Both the position numbers and the translations under genes were made by a program. Source: Actinomycetota bacterium (GTDB taxonomy: Bacteria > Actinomycetota > Thermoleophilia > UBA2241). From it: 5,195 nt of DNA. Under the pieces are notes generated by a model. It was not told where the DNA came from. It ran no database searches and saw only the letters and a list, made by a program, of their open reading frames with translations. Positions 5,087-5,195 of the stretch are shown in pieces; position 1 is the stretch's first letter, and every line of letters begins with the position of its first letter. The stretch spans positions 1 to 5,195 of the forward strand of contig PKYM01000243.1 in NCBI GenBank assembly GCA_003132645.1. Direction: 5' to 3'.

Positions 5087-5195
5087 GTGGTTCCATCACG
5101 CAAAGACCCGTCCGGACTCATCCTCGTGCTGGGCGGCGCGCGCAGCGGCAAGAGCACGTTCGCTGAGCGCTTCGCCGCGCAGCAGGCGGCCGTGC
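5087..5195 (+). CDS. cobU: Adenosylcobinamide kinase / adenosylcobinamide-phosphate guanylyltransferase, N-terminal part
   Basis: Only 36 codons are present; the gene runs off the right edge. After ten extra residues the sequence LILVLGGARSGKSTFAERFA appears, which holds the CobU/CobP P-loop (Walker A GGARSGKST, residues 16-24) at the protein start, as is characteristic of this enzyme. The enzyme phosphorylates adenosylcobinamide and then transfers GMP to it, giving AdoCbi-GDP for the late lower-ligand assembly of coenzyme B12. GTG 5087 is the only reasonable start: a TGA at 5063-5065 closes the frame upstream, GGGAGGG precedes the GTG, and the next in-frame GTG (5126) lies only two codons before the P-loop. 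The riboswitch directly upstream supports the role. Whether the rest of the bifunctional protein is intact cannot be seen. Confidence 0.88.
   Translation, partial: MVPSRKDPSGLILVLGGARSGKSTFAERFAAQQAAV

Overview
This is a high-GC window in which all eight genes lie on the + strand. Dense GC-third-position coding, GTG starts and the gene content suggest a high-GC actinobacterium; the genus cannot be fixed from sequence alone. No tRNA, rRNA, CRISPR array, transposase or integrase was seen, and no minus-strand gene is credible.

Layout. Positions 1-162 are a non-coding leader with an 11-bp tandem repeat at the window edge. Positions 163-2362 hold a two-component pair: a four-helix membrane histidine kinase (GAF, HisKA_3, HATPase) and, 4 nt later, a NarL/LuxR-type response regulator. 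A 222-nt gap follows, containing an 18-bp duplication across the regulator stop codon and a cluster of GGCCGACC repeats. Positions 2585-4815 are a stress-protein cluster: universal stress protein 1, a DUF2007-like small protein, a 67-residue single-helix membrane protein, universal stress protein 2 (a close paralogue of the first), and a third protein in which a helical N-terminal domain is joined to a degenerate universal-stress domain. From about 4868 a separate unit begins: a candidate promoter, a cobalamin riboswitch, and the start of a cobU/cobP-type adenosylcobinamide kinase gene that runs off the right edge.

How the parts may work together. A kinase/regulator pair next to several universal stress proteins recalls the mycobacterial DosS/DosR arrangement, so the pair may control the cluster; this is inference, and no DosR-like box was found. 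The two complete stress proteins keep the ATP-binding signature while the third has lost it. The last unit is cobalamin salvage/biosynthesis under B12 feedback and is probably unrelated to the stress cluster.

The points most worth a second look are the duplicated stress-protein module, whose leader has become the coding tail of the small membrane protein; the fused, degenerate third stress protein; and the competing pairings around the cobalamin riboswitch.
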